Assembly (NCBI GenBank): GCA_014379705.1
Contig: JACMLI010000618.1
Coordinates: forward strand, 1 to 28,440
Reading direction: 5' to 3'
Length of the DNA stretch: 28,440 bases
Origin: Gemmatimonadaceae bacterium
Lineage (GTDB): Bacteria; Gemmatimonadota; Gemmatimonadetes; Gemmatimonadales; Gemmatimonadaceae
Shown in pieces: positions 8,172-15,696 of the stretch. Positions within the stretch are counted from its first letter, which is position 1. Each line of letters starts with the position of its first letter. A program made the translations under genes and the position numbers. The notes below the pieces were generated by a model that was not told the origin of the DNA, did not search any database, and worked only from the letters and a program-made list of their open reading frames with translations.

Positions 8172-8708
8172 ATGGCCGTGTTCGACACGGCCCTGGGCCC
8201 CTGCGCCTTTGCGTGGGGGGACGCAGGGGTGGTCGGCGTGCAGCTCCCGGAAGGCGACGCGTTCCACACGCTCCGCCGGCTCGCGCGTCGCTTTCCGGAC
8301 GCGGCCGAACACGCGGTGCCGGCTACGCTGCAGGACGCCATGGCCGGCATCGTCGCACTCCTCGCCGGTGGCTCAGATGACCTGGCGCACGTCGGGCTCG
8401 ACATGACGGGCGTGCCGGCGTTTCATCGCCGGGTCTACGCGCTCGCCCGGGCCATCTCACCCGGCGCGACGAGCACGTATGGCGAGATTGCCTCGCGGCT
8501 CGGCAACCCGCTGCTCGCGCGAGAGGTCGGGCAGGCGTTAGGTGGCAATCCGTTTCCGATCGTCGTGCCCTGCCATCGCGTGCTCGCGGCCGGTGGTCGC
8601 ATGGGCGGCTTCTCGGCGCCGGGTGGCGTCGACACCAAGCGGCGCATGCTGGAAATGGAGAACGCTGCGGCCGTGGCGCAGCGTTCCCTGTTCGACTGCG
8701 AGGGCTGA
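8172..8708 (+). CDS. ogt: methylated-DNA--[protein]-cysteine S-methyltransferase
   Basis: 178 residues from ATG 8172; an in-frame GTG at 8139 is an alternative that would add 11 residues. The active-site signature IVVPCHRVLAAGG is present, with C134 as the alkyl acceptor. It is preceded by the winged-helix recognition part PGATSTYGEIASRLG and the asparagine finger region ALGGNPFP, and followed by GGFSAPGGVDTKRRMLEME. It transfers O6-alkyl groups from guanine to itself in a single-turnover repair reaction, in the cytoplasm. The N-terminal domain (VFDTALGPCAFAWGDAGVVG) is complete, so this is the free-standing Ogt type, not an Ada fusion. It probably shares a transcript with the DinB-fold gene. 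It converges with the ABC permease gene, the stops being only a few bases apart. Confidence 0.93.
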   Translation: MAVFDTALGPCAFAWGDAGVVGVQLPEGDAFHTLRRLARRFPDAAEHAVPATLQDAMAGIVALLAGGSDDLAHVGLDMTGVPAFHRRVYALARAISPGATSTYGEIASRLGNPLLAREVGQALGGNPFPIVVPCHRVLAAGGRMGGFSAPGGVDTKRRMLEMENAAAVAQRSLFDCEG

Positions 8709-8714
8709 CCGCGA

Positions 8715-11459
8715 TCAGTCGGAGCGCAGCACCTCGGCGGGTGCCACGCGCGACGCCCGACGCGCCGGCATGAGGCACGCGATCGTCGCGGCGGTGAGCA
8801 ACACCCCGGCCACGACCCCGAACGTCACCGGGTCGCGCGGGGCGATGCCGAAGAGCATGTCCGCGGCGCGGGGTGCAATCCACCACGTGATTGCGGCACC
8901 CACGGCCAGGCCGAGCAGCGCGTGACGCACGCCGTCGCCGACGATCAAGCCGAGGATGTGGCGCGGACGGGCGCCTAACGCGGATCGTACGCCGAGTTCG
9001 TGCCAACGCTGGGACACGTCGTAGGCCACGACGGCGTAGAGGCCGATCGCCGCGACCACGAGGGCGATCCCGCCGAACAACCCGAACATCGTCGCGCCCA
9101 GCTTCCACGGCTCGAGCTGTGGCGCGATCACGGCTTCCATCGTACGCACGCTGGCATATGGCAGGTCGGGACGCAGCGTCTGCAACTGTTCGCGCACCTG
9201 CGCGGCCACCATCGCCGGATCCCCCGCCGCACGGACGAATAGCGTGCGCCACCGCCCCTCGAAGAACGTGGCCTGGTCGAGCGTGAGGAGGTATTGCGGC
9301 GACGTCGTCTCCTTGATGTCGTCGCGATACGTGTTCTCCATGACGCCCACGATGGTCGTGCACGGCAACGTGTCGCTGCCGACCTTGATGCATCGACCGA
9401 GCGGGCTCTCCGTCGGCCAGAGGCGCGCCGCCATCTCCTCATTGATCACCGCCACCGGTTCCGCGCCCTTGACGTCGGTGGGAAGGAATCCGCGGCCACG
9501 GGTCACGCGCGTTCCCATCGTCGCGAGGAACTCGGGGCTCACCACGTTGATGTATGGCCCGTCGCCCCGCAGCTCGGGGAGCGAGTCACGTCCGGGGATG
9601 AAGAAGTCGGCCGACCAGCTCGTCTCGAAGGGTGTCGTGACGGCAAGCGACACCGACGCTACACCGGGAATGCCGCGCATGCGCTCGGCGGCATCCTGCC
9701 AGAACTGCTTGAACGCCCCCGGCTCCGCGGCGATCTTCGACACGTCGATGCCGGCCACGATCACGTTCTCCGTGTCGTATCCCATCCGCAACGATGCGAC
9801 GTTGCGCAGCGACCGCACGAACAGGCCCGCGCCGACGAGCAGGACGACGGAGAGCGCCGCCTGGGCCACAAGCAGGGTGCGTTGCAGCTTCGTGCGCCGA
9901 TGGCCGCCATCGCGCGTCGCGCTCTTGAGCGCGCTCGTGAGGTCGAGCCGGCTCGCCAGCAGCGCAGGAGCGAGGCCCGCCACCAGCACGGTGAGCAGCG
10001 ACGCCCCGAGCGTGAAGAGCGCCACGCGAGCGTCGATGGCGGGCGTCTCCCAGGCGAGCTCGGAGAGGAAGACACGACGCATCAGCATCGTGCCCCACCA
10101 TGCGAGCAGCAGGCCAAGCGTGCCGCCGGCCAGCGCGAGGAGAAGCGTTTCACCGAGCAGCTGCCTCACGAGTCGTCCGCGTCGCACGCCCATGGCGAGA
10201 CGCACGGCGATCTCGCGGCGGCGCTTGCTGGCGCGTGAGAGCAGGAGGTTGGCGAGGTTGGCGCACACGATGAGCAACACCACGCCCGCCACACCGGCGA
10301 GCCACGCGGCGATGCGTCCCTGGGTCGACATGCCCGACTGACCCATCTGCGTCACGCCGGGAGCGGCGGTCGTGCCTGCACCGCGCCCCGGTACGACCGA
10401 GGCGAAGACGATGCGCGACAGTGAGTCGCTCTTCTTTGCATTGCGGTTGGCCAGCTGGTGCGCGAGTGTGGCCCGCTCGTTCGCCAGCGCCGGCGGAACC
10501 TCGGCCTTCCGTCGCACCACCATGCGCAACCAGTACCAATCACGCGACGTCTCCCAATCGGTGGCCATGAACTCACCCGCCGTTGCGCGCATGGGCACCC
10601 AGAGGTCCACGCGTCGCAGCTGCGGGCCGTGGAAGCCGGGCGGCGCGATGCCGACCACGGTGAAGGTGCGCCGGTTCAGGTGGATCGTGCGTCCGATGAT
10701 GGCGGCGTCCGACGCGTAGTGGGTGCGCCAGAGCCCGTCGGAGATCACCACCGGCGGCTCGGTCACGGTCGGATCGTCCTCGGCGGGACCGAACCAGCGG
10801 CCGCGCGCCGCCTGCGCGCCTAACGTTGTGAAGAAGTTTCCCGTCGCGAGACCCACGCGCACCCTCTGCGCATCCGCGCCGCCTTCGAGCGATCCGTCGA
10901 TCAGCCAGAACGCCGCGGCGCTGGCCACGACGCCGGAACTGTCGCGCAACGTCGCGAAGTCCGGCCACGAGGTGCTCGTCTGCGTATGGATCCGCGACAG
11001 TTCGTCGGGCCGTTGCAGGTACACCAGCGACATGTCGGGCGTGTCGCGTACGTGTGGCGGTGGGCGCAGGAGCAACCGGTCAATGACCCCGAACATCGTC
11101 GCGTTTGCGGCAATGCCGATGCCGAGCGTGAGGATCGCGCCAACTGCGAACAGGGGTTCGCGCACGAGACCACGCGCCGCATATCGCAGGTCGCCGACGA
11201 AGTCCTCGACGCGAAGGCGCCAGCGGGCCCTTGTCACGCGCTCGCGTCCCTCGTCCCGAAGGTTCGTGCGATGCCGGTCCACGTTGCCGAAGCGACGCTC
11301 CGCCTCGCGGCGGGCGTCGGTCTCGCTCATGCCCCCGGCGACGAGTTCGGCAGTGACGGCGTCGAGATGGAAGGTGATCTCCTCATCGACGTCTCGTCGC
11401 ACGCGCGCGACCGTGTCCTCGTGGCGAAACAGGCGGCGGAGTCCGGGGATGCGTTGCAT
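8715..11459 (-). CDS. ADOP-type ABC transporter permease (duplicated MacB/FtsX)
   Basis: 914 residues from ATG 11457-11459. The N-terminal 80 residues form the permease-prefix domain (DEEITFHLDAVTAELVAGGM, then ARREAERRFGNVD) seen in acidobacterial duplicated orphan permeases. Two MacB periplasmic core plus FtsX units follow. The first starts with a membrane helix around LFAVGAILTLGIGIAANATM and ends with helices in VVLLIVCANLANLLLSRASK and LLLALAGGTLGLLLAWWG. The second starts at ALSVVLLVGAGLFVRSL and ends with helices around GGIALVVAAIGLYAVVAYDV and the last 60 residues. The characteristic R-R-E-I-A-V-R-L-A-M-G and ELGVRSALGA coupling segments are present. No ATPase gene is adjacent, hence 'orphan'. 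MacB relatives move lipoproteins, peptides or drugs; the cargo here is unknown. It is encoded 10 bases after the PadR gene and is surely co-regulated with it. Confidence 0.95.
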   Translation of the reverse strand: MQRIPGLRRLFRHEDTVARVRRDVDEEITFHLDAVTAELVAGGMSETDARREAERRFGNVDRHRTNLRDEGRERVTRARWRLRVEDFVGDLRYAARGLVREPLFAVGAILTLGIGIAANATMFGVIDRLLLRPPPHVRDTPDMSLVYLQRPDELSRIHTQTSTSWPDFATLRDSSGVVASAAAFWLIDGSLEGGADAQRVRVGLATGNFFTTLGAQAARGRWFGPAEDDPTVTEPPVVISDGLWRTHYASDAAIIGRTIHLNRRTFTVVGIAPPGFHGPQLRRVDLWVPMRATAGEFMATDWETSRDWYWLRMVVRRKAEVPPALANERATLAHQLANRNAKKSDSLSRIVFASVVPGRGAGTTAAPGVTQMGQSGMSTQGRIAAWLAGVAGVVLLIVCANLANLLLSRASKRRREIAVRLAMGVRRGRLVRQLLGETLLLALAGGTLGLLLAWWGTMLMRRVFLSELAWETPAIDARVALFTLGASLLTVLVAGLAPALLASRLDLTSALKSATRDGGHRRTKLQRTLLVAQAALSVVLLVGAGLFVRSLRNVASLRMGYDTENVIVAGIDVSKIAAEPGAFKQFWQDAAERMRGIPGVASVSLAVTTPFETSWSADFFIPGRDSLPELRGDGPYINVVSPEFLATMGTRVTRGRGFLPTDVKGAEPVAVINEEMAARLWPTESPLGRCIKVGSDTLPCTTIVGVMENTYRDDIKETTSPQYLLTLDQATFFEGRWRTLFVRAAGDPAMVAAQVREQLQTLRPDLPYASVRTMEAVIAPQLEPWKLGATMFGLFGGIALVVAAIGLYAVVAYDVSQRWHELGVRSALGARPRHILGLIVGDGVRHALLGLAVGAAITWWIAPRAADMLFGIAPRDPVTFGVVAGVLLTAATIACLMPARRASRVAPAEVLRSD

Positions 11460-11469
11460 GGTTGGGTCC

Positions 11470-11805
11470 TCAGGAGGCGGGCTGAAGGACCTTGGCGACC
11501 GCGGAGACGTAGCGCTGCCACTGCTCGGCCTGCGCCCGCATCGCGCGTCGACCGTCCGCGGTGATCGCGTACTGCTTCACGCGCCGGCCCTCTTCGGTCG
11601 CCCCCCACTCGCTCTGCACCATGCCCCGTCGCTCGAGCCGGTGGAGCGAGGTGTAGAGTGCCCCGTCCTCGATGGCGAGCGCGTCATCGGTGGTGTCGCG
11701 GATCCAACGGGCGACGCCGTACCCGTGGTTGGGTCCCCAGGTCAGGGTCTTGAGGACGAGCACATCGAGCGTGCCCTGGAGGAGTTGGAGCGTATCAGCG
11801 GCCAT
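11470..11805 (-). CDS. PadR-family transcriptional regulator
   Basis: 111 residues from ATG 11803-11805. It has the typical short PadR layout: LQGTLDVLVLKTLTWGPNHG then YGVARWIRDTT, the recognition/wing segment ALAIEDGALYTSLHRLERRG, and MVQSEWGATEEGRRVKQYAI followed by TADGRRAM and a C-terminal dimerisation helix. PadR proteins are winged-helix repressors in the cytoplasm. Pairing of a PadR gene with an ADOP permease is a recurrent arrangement in Acidobacteriota and Gemmatimonadota. The gene is preceded by a strong promoter and a 21-bp palindrome that ends two bases before the start codon, so autorepression of the two-gene operon is the natural model. The ribosome-binding GAGGG is part of that palindrome. 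The permease gene begins 10 bases downstream. Confidence 0.95.
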   Translation of the reverse strand: MAADTLQLLQGTLDVLVLKTLTWGPNHGYGVARWIRDTTDDALAIEDGALYTSLHRLERRGMVQSEWGATEEGRRVKQYAITADGRRAMRAQAEQWQRYVSAVAKVLQPAS

Positions 11806-11807
11806 GG

Positions 11808-11828
11808 TACCCTCAAATGTTGAGGGTA
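11808..11828 (-). promoter_or_regulatory. palindromic operator for PadR, overlapping the ribosome site
   Basis: TACCCTCAA (11808-11816), spacer ATG, TTGAGGGTA (11820-11828) is a perfect 9-bp inverted repeat just upstream of the padR-type start codon at 11805. Read on the - strand, its downstream arm supplies GAGGG about 4 bases before the ATG. The palindrome also sits where transcription should start, given the -10 at 11830-11835. It is the best candidate for the PadR binding site. Confidence 0.8.
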
Positions 11829-11829
11829 G

Positions 11830-11857
11830 AGTGTATCGGCGGTGGCCGCGCTGTCAA
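11830..11857 (-). promoter_or_regulatory. sigma70-type promoter of the PadR-ADOP operon
   Basis: On the - strand there is a perfect -35 box TTGACA (11857-11852), a 16-base spacer, and TACACT as -10 (11835-11830). The palindromic operator begins two bases downstream, so the repressor would block polymerase at the start site. This is the clearest promoter in the window. Confidence 0.75.
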
Positions 11858-11860
11858 GTT

Positions 11861-12003
11861 GGGAGGACTAGTTGGCTGGTTGACCAGTGGGCTAGCGGAC
11901 TAGTCGTGACGAGTGGCGGCACCCCCGAAGGGAGCTGGCGGTCACCAGTCCACTAGCCTACTTCGTCCATCTAGTTCGCTAGTCCAGCTAGTCCGCTAGT
12001 CCC
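11861..12003. repeat. inverted element of degenerate CTAGTCC units after the M48 gene
   Basis: The right arm holds head-to-tail units CTAGTTCG (11971-11978), CTAGTCCAG (11979-11987), CTAGTCCG (11988-11995) and CTAGTCCC (11996-12003). The left arm carries related units in the opposite orientation, including CTAGCGGACTAG (11892-11903), an exact 12-bp inverted match to 11988-11999. The spacer is about 30 bases. CTAG is normally rare in bacterial DNA, which makes the clustering striking. The element begins 21 bases after the stop of the M48 protease gene (- strand) and abuts the PadR promoter. Confidence 0.75.
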
Positions 12004-12024
12004 TTCTTCCCACCACTCCGGTTC

Positions 12025-13467
12025 TCACTCCGCCACGACGCGCTTCACCCAGGATCCCGCCGGCATCGACGAGGTTGCGGAGTCCAGGCCATTGATCAGG
12101 GCAAGCTGCTCGAGCGGGATTGCCGAAGGGTACTGCTGCTGGAACTGCGTCAGTGTCATCGCACTCGGCAGCTTGACCAGCCGCACGCGCTGTGGCTTCA
12201 CGCTGAGGACGCGCGTGTCCGTCACGCGCTGGAACGACCCGATGGCGCCACGAAACACGCCGTCGTACGACGAGATCCGTGATTGGTCGGTATACGCAAG
12301 AATCTGGTAGGTGGCGCCATCCATCTGAATGAACGCAGCGTACCCGGCAATCACGGCCTGCTCGGTCTGCGCACGGAACTGCGCGACGGTGGCCGGCATG
12401 CCGTTGATGCTGTTGTTCGACGAACCAATGGACTGAATGCCCTGCTGGCTCATGAACTGCGACGCCGCCTGGGCAGGCGCCGTGGCCCCCGCGCTCGACA
12501 GTACGACGATCGCATCCTGCGCCGTGCTGACGCCGGCCACCTGGGACGGTGCATTCTGCGTCCGCCACCCCGACGGGAAGTCGAAGCGGAAGCGGAGCTG
12601 CGGATGATAGAACACCTGTTGCTGGAAGAAGCCCTGCCGCGGGTCCTCCCCGAAGATCAAGCCATCGATGCGCTGCAGGAACGCGTCGCGATTCACCTTG
12701 AGGGCCCCGGCCGGGCGCGTCCATGCGGCGATGCGCTCCTGCGTCTTGTTGACGCGATTGCCGGGATCGGGGTGCGTCGACAGCCATTCCGGCGTGCTTT
12801 CCGACCCGGCGCTGGTGCGCGCCAGCGTGCGGAACATCTCGGTCATCTCCGCGGGGTCGTACGACGCCTTTGTCATATAGCGGAAACCAAGATCGTCGGC
12901 CTCCGTCTCATCGTCCCGCCCGAACTTCATGAACATCAGCCCCAGCGCCTGGCTGCCGAGGTTGCCGAATTGCTGCAGCTCGGGCTTCACGATCATGGCG
13001 CCGACGAGGCCGATCTGTGCGAGCTGGGACTTGGACATCTGGCTCACGGAGTGCTTGGCGGTGACGTGGCCAATCTCGTGTCCGAGGACGGAGACCAGCT
13101 CGGCCTCCGAATTCATGTACGCGAGGATCCCGCGCGTCACGAAGAGCGGGCCGCCGGGCAAGGCGAAGGCGTTCACCATGGGGTCGTCGATCACGGTGAA
13201 CGACCACGGCAGGTCGGGGCGTTCGGAGGCCTTTGCCATCGGCATGCCTAACGCGTTCACGTACCGCTGGAGCTGGGAGTCTGGGTAGACCCCCATTTGT
13301 GTGGCCGCTTCCTTGGCGGCCTGCAGCCCCATCTGGATTTCCTGGGACTCCGAAACGAGTGAGAGTTCGCGCTTCCCGGTGACCGGGTTGGTGGCGCAGG
13401 CGACGAGCAGAAGGCCAAGGGCGGCGCGGGAGAAGGCACCGGAGCCGCGAGGGAAGTTCAGGGTCAT
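12025..13467 (-). CDS. M48-family zinc metalloprotease, lipoprotein
   Basis: 480 residues from ATG 13465-13467. A lipoprotein signal is present: hydrophobic LGLLLVAC with the lipobox cysteine at residue 24, followed by ATNPVTGKRELSL. That motif is frequent just after the lipid anchor of this family. The M48 core shows DDPMVNAFALPGGPLFVTRG, the zinc motif H130-E-I-G-H134, and the third ligand E189 in DETEADDLG. Beyond residue about 270 there is a non-catalytic C-terminal region with YHPQLRFRFDFPSGW and a LysM-like tail (MTLTQFQQQYPSAIPLEQLA). The protein resembles BepA/LoiP-type quality-control proteases facing the periplasm. Its likely job is turnover of misassembled envelope proteins (inference). 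It is divergent from the DUF1080 gene. Confidence 0.93.
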   Translation of the reverse strand: MTLNFPRGSGAFSRAALGLLLVACATNPVTGKRELSLVSESQEIQMGLQAAKEAATQMGVYPDSQLQRYVNALGMPMAKASERPDLPWSFTVIDDPMVNAFALPGGPLFVTRGILAYMNSEAELVSVLGHEIGHVTAKHSVSQMSKSQLAQIGLVGAMIVKPELQQFGNLGSQALGLMFMKFGRDDETEADDLGFRYMTKASYDPAEMTEMFRTLARTSAGSESTPEWLSTHPDPGNRVNKTQERIAAWTRPAGALKVNRDAFLQRIDGLIFGEDPRQGFFQQQVFYHPQLRFRFDFPSGWRTQNAPSQVAGVSTAQDAIVVLSSAGATAPAQAASQFMSQQGIQSIGSSNNSINGMPATVAQFRAQTEQAVIAGYAAFIQMDGATYQILAYTDQSRISSYDGVFRGAIGSFQRVTDTRVLSVKPQRVRLVKLPSAMTLTQFQQQYPSAIPLEQLALINGLDSATSSMPAGSWVKRVVAE

Positions 13468-13671
13468 GTGAATGGGCGAGGTCGTTGCCCAATGATACCC
13501 GAAGCGACTTCGGGGGGCCCCCCCCGAAAGACATGATTACACGTGCCCCTTCGGCGTACACAATCGTTTGCGCCCGGCTTGAACCAGAAAACCGCACTAC
13601 CCCCGCCGGTACGGTCCTTCCCCCCCGCTCCTGCCCGCCCTACGTTGGCCACCGTACGCTCCCATTCCGAG
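13468..13671. promoter_or_regulatory. divergent gap between M48 protease and DUF1080 genes, with G/C hairpin
   Basis: This 204-base gap should contain both promoters, but I cannot assign boxes. The visible structure is TTCGGGGGG (13509-13517) facing CCCCCCGAA (13520-13528). It is a perfect inverted repeat with almost no loop, about 40 bases upstream of the protease start codon. It could fold in the protease leader RNA or be a protein site. No coding sequence of its own is supported here. Confidence 0.45.
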
Positions 13672-14355
13672 ATGCATATGCGCTCGCTCTCCGCCCTCGC
13701 CCTGCCCCTCCTGGTCATGGCCACCGTCCCCGCTGCCGAGGCGCAATCCGGCGCAGTCCCGGGCACCTGGCGCAACCTCATCGACGCTAGGGCCACGGGT
13801 TGGCGCGGCTACCAGAAGAAGGAGCTCCCCGCTGGTTGGAAGATCGAAGACGGCGCCCTCACCCGCGTCGCCGCGGGTGGCGACATCGTCTACAACGACG
13901 AGTTTGGTGATTTCGAGCTCGAGTTCGAGTGGAAGGTGCAGCGGAAGGGAAACAGTGGCGTCTTCTATCGTGCTGGTGAAGCCACGGCGCGCATCTATGA
14001 AAATTCGGCCGAGTACCAGGTCCTCGACAACATCGAACACCCCGACAACAAGACCGACCTGACCGTCGCCGGCGCCAACTACGCGCTGTATCCGGCGCAA
14101 CGCGATGCGGTGAAGCCCGTCGGCGAGTGGAACAGCGCCCGTATCGTCGCACGTGGCGCCCACATCGAGCACTGGCTCAACGGAAAGAAGATGATCGAGT
14201 GCGAACTCTGGTCCCCCGACTGGGAAGCCCGCGTAAAAGCTTCGAAGTTCGTGGAGTGGCCCACCTACGCGCGCGCCAAGTCCGGCAAGTTCGGCCTGCA
14301 GGACCACGGCGACTGGGTCGCGTTCCGGAACATGCGCGTTCGCGCGCTCCGCTAA
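13672..14355 (+). CDS. secreted DUF1080 protein (3-keto-disaccharide hydrolase family)
   Basis: 227 residues from ATG 13672; the ATG at 13678 is an equally good start with a GAG six bases before it. A signal peptide is clear (MRSLSALALPLLVMATVPAA, then EAQ). The mature part is one concanavalin-like jelly-roll domain of the DUF1080 family. Evidence is LIDARATGWRGYQ at the start, WKIEDGALTRV, FGDFELEFEWKVQRKGNSGV, the conserved EYQVLDN, WNSARIVARGAHIEHWLNGK and the end GLQDHGDWVAFRNMRVR. Family members hydrolyse 3-keto-glycosides produced by sugar oxidoreductases. The two genes downstream, a transporter and an exported Gfo/Idh/MocA oxidoreductase, fit that chemistry well. It is first in the (+) three-gene unit and divergent from the M48 gene. 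Confidence 0.92.
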   Translation: MHMRSLSALALPLLVMATVPAAEAQSGAVPGTWRNLIDARATGWRGYQKKELPAGWKIEDGALTRVAAGGDIVYNDEFGDFELEFEWKVQRKGNSGVFYRAGEATARIYENSAEYQVLDNIEHPDNKTDLTVAGANYALYPAQRDAVKPVGEWNSARIVARGAHIEHWLNGKKMIECELWSPDWEARVKASKFVEWPTYARAKSGKFGLQDHGDWVAFRNMRVRALR

Positions 14356-14360
14356 CCCGG

Positions 14361-14428
14361 TCGCCCGGTACCAGCACAGCAACCAGCAGCAGCACCAGCC
14401 GTCAGAAACCAGCAACCAGCCCCAGCCC
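14361..14428 (+). repeat. low-complexity ACCAGCA-type repeat between DUF1080 and MFS genes
   Basis: The gap is made of degenerate direct copies of ACCAGC/CAGCA words (for example ACCAGCACAGCAACCAGCAG, then AACCAGCAACCAGCC). It starts shortly after the DUF1080 stop and runs into the MFS start codon. No inverted arm is seen. It is of the same general kind as the other short-unit intergenic repeats in this window. No ribosome-binding sequence is recognisable before ATG 14429. Confidence 0.5.
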
Positions 14429-15673
14429 ATGTCGGTCCGCACGCGGCTCTCGATCATGATGTTCCTCCAGTACTTCATCTGGGGGAGCTGGTTCGTCACG
14501 ATGGGTACGTACCTCGGCCAGGGCCTTCGCTTCTCGGATGGCCAGATCGGCCTGGCGTACGGCGCGACCGCCATCGCTGCCCTCATCTCGCCGTTCTTCG
14601 TCGGCATGATCGCCGACCGCTTCTTCGCGTCGGAGAAGCTGCTCGCGATCCTGCACATCGTGGGCGCGGGCGTGCTGTACCTCGTGTCGACGCAGCAGAG
14701 CTTCGGGTCGTTCTATCCGATGCTGATCCTGTACGCGCTCTGCTACATGCCGACGCTGAGCCTCACCAACGCGATCTCTTTTCACCACGTGAAGGATCCG
14801 GGCAAGGACTTCCCGCTGATTCGCGTGCTCGGCACCATCGGCTGGATCGCGGCCGGCACGATCGTTGGCTTCCTGAACGCAGAGGCGCAGTCAACGCCCA
14901 TGCTCCTCGGCGCGGTCGCGTCCCTCGCACTCGGCGCATTCAGCTTCACGCTGCCACACACGCCACCCAAGGCCGCAGGGGCTCCGTTCTCCGTGCGCGA
15001 CGCCCTCGGCCTCGACGCCCTGGTCCTGCTCAAGGACCGTGACTTCTCGATCTTCGTCCTCGGCTCGTTCCTGCTCTGCATCCCGCTGCAGTTCTACTAC
15101 TCGTTCGCCAATCCCTTCCTCAGCGAGATCAACGCCCCGCGGCCCGCGCTGCTCCAGACCCTCGGCCAGTGGTCCGAGATCGGCTTCATGGTGCTGCTGC
15201 CCTTCTTCCTCAAGCGCTTCGGCATCAAGGCGATCATGCTCACCGGCATGGCCGCGTGGGCCCTGCGCTACCTGCTCTTCTCGTCAGGCAACGCCGGCAG
15301 CGGCATGTGGATGATCTATGCCGGTATCCTGCTGCACGGCGTGTGTTACGACTTCTTCTTCGTGAGCGGCCAGATCTACACCGACCAGAAGGCCGGCGAG
15401 AAGACGCGCGCGGCCGCGCAGGGCTTCATCAACTTCGTCACCAACGGCGTGGGATACTTCATCGGCGCGTTCGTGTCGGGGTTCGTGGTCAACCGCTCAT
15501 CGTCCCCGAACGCCGCGTGCACCGAGGCGGCCGCCGCCGCGCGTGAATGCCTCGCGGTGATCCACGACTGGAAGACCATCTGGCTGCAGCCCGCGGCGAT
15601 GGCCGCCGTCGTGCTCGTGGTCTTCCTGCTCCTGTTCCGGCCCGCACGCACTCCCGAAGCCGCCACTCGCTGA
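14429..15673 (+). CDS. MFS transporter, nucleoside:H+ symporter (NupG/XapB-like) family
   Basis: 414 residues from ATG 14429. Strongly hydrophobic with about 12 membrane helices, without a signal peptide, so it is an inner-membrane protein. The N-terminus RLSIMMFLQYFIWGSWFVTM, then TYLGQGL, is characteristic of the nucleoside H+ symporter family. Also present are the loop SPFFVGMIADRFFASEKLL after the second helix, the segment FPLIRVLGTIGWIAAG, and GQIYTDQKAGEKTRAAAQGF in the second half. Classical members import nucleosides. Relatives in polysaccharide-degrading bacteria sit beside Gfo/Idh/MocA and DUF1080 genes and are presumed to carry sugars or keto-sugars, which is the more likely substrate here (inference). 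It is 73 bases after DUF1080 and 23 bases before the oxidoreductase, supporting one operon. Confidence 0.92.
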   Translation: MSVRTRLSIMMFLQYFIWGSWFVTMGTYLGQGLRFSDGQIGLAYGATAIAALISPFFVGMIADRFFASEKLLAILHIVGAGVLYLVSTQQSFGSFYPMLILYALCYMPTLSLTNAISFHHVKDPGKDFPLIRVLGTIGWIAAGTIVGFLNAEAQSTPMLLGAVASLALGAFSFTLPHTPPKAAGAPFSVRDALGLDALVLLKDRDFSIFVLGSFLLCIPLQFYYSFANPFLSEINAPRPALLQTLGQWSEIGFMVLLPFFLKRFGIKAIMLTGMAAWALRYLLFSSGNAGSGMWMIYAGILLHGVCYDFFFVSGQIYTDQKAGEKTRAAAQGFINFVTNGVGYFIGAFVSGFVVNRSSSPNAACTEAAAAARECLAVIHDWKTIWLQPAAMAAVVLVVFLLLFRPARTPEAATR

Positions 15674-15696
15674 CCCGACGCCCCACACCAACGACC

